Shown piece after piece: positions 62,393 to 64,000 of a DNA stretch of 64,000 bases. The stretch comes from an uncultured Acidobacteriota bacterium (GTDB lineage Bacteria > Acidobacteriota > Terriglobia > Bryobacterales > Bryobacteraceae). Position numbers and translations under genes: made by a program. Where the stretch lies: the NCBI GenBank assembly GCA_902825945.1, contig CADECY010000018.1, forward strand, positions 1 to 64,000. Reading direction: 5' to 3'. Every line of letters starts with the position of its first letter. The first letter of the stretch is position 1. Below the pieces are notes generated by a model. It did no database searches. It saw nothing but the letters and a program-made list of their open reading frames with translations, and was not told the DNA's origin.

Positions 62393-64000
62393 ATGAAGAG
62401 CGCAACCGCGATCCTGGCCTTGCTGCAACTGCAGCCTGGGCAGCGTGCCTTCCGCGACAAGGATTGGCCGTCAGCCCAGCGGCTGTTCGCCGAGGCCATA
62501 CGGCTCGAACCTGCGAATCCCGCCGCGCACAAGTGGCTCGGGATGACGTTCGCCGCGCAGGAGAAATACCTGGACGCGGAACTGCCGTTCCGCCGGTCCT
62601 GCGAACTTGCGCCCGCTGATCCGGACACCTGCTACTACTGGGGCCGGACTCTGTTCACGCTCAGCCGCTTCGAAGCCGCGCTCGCCGCATTCGACAAGTC
62701 GAAACCCGCGCCGCGCGTGATTCTCGGACAGGCGCTCGCTCACGAAGGGCTCGACCATTTCCGCGACGCCGAACGGCTCTACAAACAAGCGATCGCCTCC
62801 GGGTACGAGCAGGCCCGCGCCGACTACGAGCGATTCCGCCGCAAACAGTCCGTCTCGGCGGGTACCGCGGTAACGGCAGTCCGGTTCGACCCGAAGGCGC
62901 TCCCGTTCACTGTGCGGAACGGAGCGCGCGGCGCCAAGCGGCTGATCGAGACGATGCTCTCCGGAGTCGCGGTGATCGACTTCGACAACGACGGATGGGA
63001 AGACATTTTCATCTCCACCGGAGAGGGCTCGAACGGCCTGCTGCGCAACAATCGCGACGGCACGTTCACGGATGTCGCGGAGAAGGCTGGTGTTCGAGGT
63101 CCGGGCTGGTCGATGGGCGCCGCCGCCGCCGACTACGACAACGACGGCTTCACCGATCTCTACGTGACTGGTGTCCGCGAGACGCGGCTCTATCGCAACC
63201 AGCGAGACGGGACGTTTTCCGCAGTTCCGTTTCCGCAGTCGCGCAAGTGGTCGGTCTCGGCGATTTGGTTCGACTACGACAATGACCGTTTGCTCGACCT
63301 GTTCGAGGTCCGCTACGTCGAATACGACGAGGCGAAGGAGACCTACTGCGGCACTCCCCAGCATCGCCAGTATTGCCATCCAAAGCTCTATGCGCCGCTC
63401 GCGAACGCGCTCTACCGGAATCTCGGCGGAGGGCGCTTCGAGGATGTCTCCGGGCGGAGCGGGATCGCGCGGCATGAGGGGAAGGGAATGGGTGCCGCGC
63501 TCGGCGACTTCGACAACGATGGCTGGCTCGACCTGTTCGTTGCGAACGACACGGTGCCGAACCTGCTGCTGCACCAATCCGCGCCCGGACGATTCGAGAA
63601 CATCGCCCTTTCGGCGGGAGTCGCCTACAACGAATCCGGAACCGCGATCTCCTCGATGGGCGCTGAACTGCGCGACATCGACAACGACGGCCACGAAGAT
63701 CTCTGGATCACCGCGCTTTCCAACGAAACCTTTCCGCTTTTCCGGAATCAAGGCAGCGGATTCTTTCGCGACATTACGCTCGAATCCGGGCTCGGCAAGG
63801 CAAGCCTGCCGTGGACCGGCTGGTCAAACGCGATCGCCGATTTCAACAACGACGGCTGGAAGGATCTGTTCACGGCCAATGGCCACGTAATGGACAATGC
63901 AGAGGCCACTTCGGGCCGGCAATCGCGTCAGCCGAATCAGCTCTACTTGAATCGCCAAAAGTCGTTCGAAGCGGTGACGCTCGCGGGCGAAGCTTTCCAC
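62393..64000 (+). CDS. TPR and FG-GAP/VCBS repeat protein (CRTAC1/ASPIC-like), 3' end cut by window edge
   Basis: 536 codons visible, open to the right edge. The N-terminal ~140 residues are TPR repeats (SAQRLFAEAIRLEPANPAAH; RFEAALAAFDKS; DAERLYKQAIASGYEQARAD). Then FG-GAP/VCBS repeats with the calcium-binding D-x-D-N-D-G pattern: VAVIDFDNDGWEDIFISTGE, AAADYDNDGFTDLYVTGV, ALGDFDNDGWLDLFVAND, RDIDNDGHEDLWITAL, IADFNNDGWKDLFTANGH. This is the order of CRTAC1-type proteins, which usually end in an ASPIC/UnbV domain that would lie beyond the window. No obvious signal peptide is seen at the ATG. Probably a surface or periplasmic beta-propeller. Confidence 0.9.
   Translation, partial: MKSATAILALLQLQPGQRAFRDKDWPSAQRLFAEAIRLEPANPAAHKWLGMTFAAQEKYLDAELPFRRSCELAPADPDTCYYWGRTLFTLSRFEAALAAFDKSKPAPRVILGQALAHEGLDHFRDAERLYKQAIASGYEQARADYERFRRKQSVSAGTAVTAVRFDPKALPFTVRNGARGAKRLIETMLSGVAVIDFDNDGWEDIFISTGEGSNGLLRNNRDGTFTDVAEKAGVRGPGWSMGAAAADYDNDGFTDLYVTGVRETRLYRNQRDGTFSAVPFPQSRKWSVSAIWFDYDNDRLLDLFEVRYVEYDEAKETYCGTPQHRQYCHPKLYAPLANALYRNLGGGRFEDVSGRSGIARHEGKGMGAALGDFDNDGWLDLFVANDTVPNLLLHQSAPGRFENIALSAGVAYNESGTAISSMGAELRDIDNDGHEDLWITALSNETFPLFRNQGSGFFRDITLESGLGKASLPWTGWSNAIADFNNDGWKDLFTANGHVMDNAEATSGRQSRQPNQLYLNRQKSFEAVTLAGEAFH

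Overview
The window is GC-rich, densely coded and bacterial. Its gene content points to an acidobacterium of the Solibacteres/Bryobacterales type: three Oar-like TonB-dependent receptors of about 1100 residues with an N-terminal carboxypeptidase-regulatory-like domain, a DUF1501/DUF1549-DUF1553 pair, four formylglycine-type sulfatases, an ECF sigma factor overlapping a TPR serine/threonine kinase, a TPR/FG-GAP protein, and several small toxin-antitoxin pairs. This is an inference from gene content; no rRNA or other taxonomic marker is present.

Layout. 1-6.4 kb (minus): an operon of TonB-dependent receptor, DUF1549/DUF1553 protein and DUF1501 protein (cut by the left edge). 6.4-7.6 kb (plus): nitrilase-family amidohydrolase and a translationally coupled mini-ORF. 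7.7-15.7 kb: alpha/beta hydrolase, hybrid histidine kinase with a periplasmic solute-binding-like sensor, an S9 peptidase overlapping an SDR, a glycine-zipper protein overlapping a DUF3995 membrane protein, and a 4-TM protein. 15.7-19.0 kb: second receptor. 19.4-26.7 kb: an operon with a 2097-residue secreted multidomain protein and two paralogues of the 14.3-kb glycine-zipper protein. 26.8-28.2 kb: a VbhA/Fic pair and an AbrB/VapC pair. 28.5-35.9 kb: ECF sigma/STPK-TPR pair and a secreted M4 metallopeptidase. 35.9-38.5 kb: a zone of decay with a Tn3-family transposase relic plus its terminal inverted repeat, an unrecognised gene and a broken cation:proton antiporter.

38.8-49.8 kb is the most striking part: eight minus-strand genes, six of the seven junctions overlapping or separated by about 30 bp or less, run SDF-family transporter, sulfatase, sulfatase, DUF3500, sulfatase, CHAT-domain TPR lipoprotein, sigma-70-like factor, membrane-anchored anti-sigma-like protein. 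Facing the end of this operon is an 18-codon ORF with a strong Shine-Dalgarno sequence and its own promoter-like region. Sulfatases plus a transporter suggest use of sulfated glycans or similar substrates; the exported CHAT protease with a sigma/anti-sigma pair suggests a dedicated signalling module. 49.8-55.1 kb: GT87-type glycosyltransferase, tRNA-Ser(UGA), a fourth sulfatase, VapBC, a PQQ-repeat protein and a frameshifted small gene. 55.4-62.3 kb: an operon of a third receptor, a seven-heme cytochrome c and a TlpA-like thioredoxin; a TPR/FG-GAP protein diverges from it and runs off the right edge.

Regulatory signals: many genes have a -10-like hexamer only 4-9 nt before the start codon, suggesting leaderless transcripts, and two divergent gene pairs appear to share a palindromic -10 element. 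Both PIN-toxin operons have an inverted repeat over their -10 region. No CRISPR array, rRNA operon or complete insertion sequence was seen.
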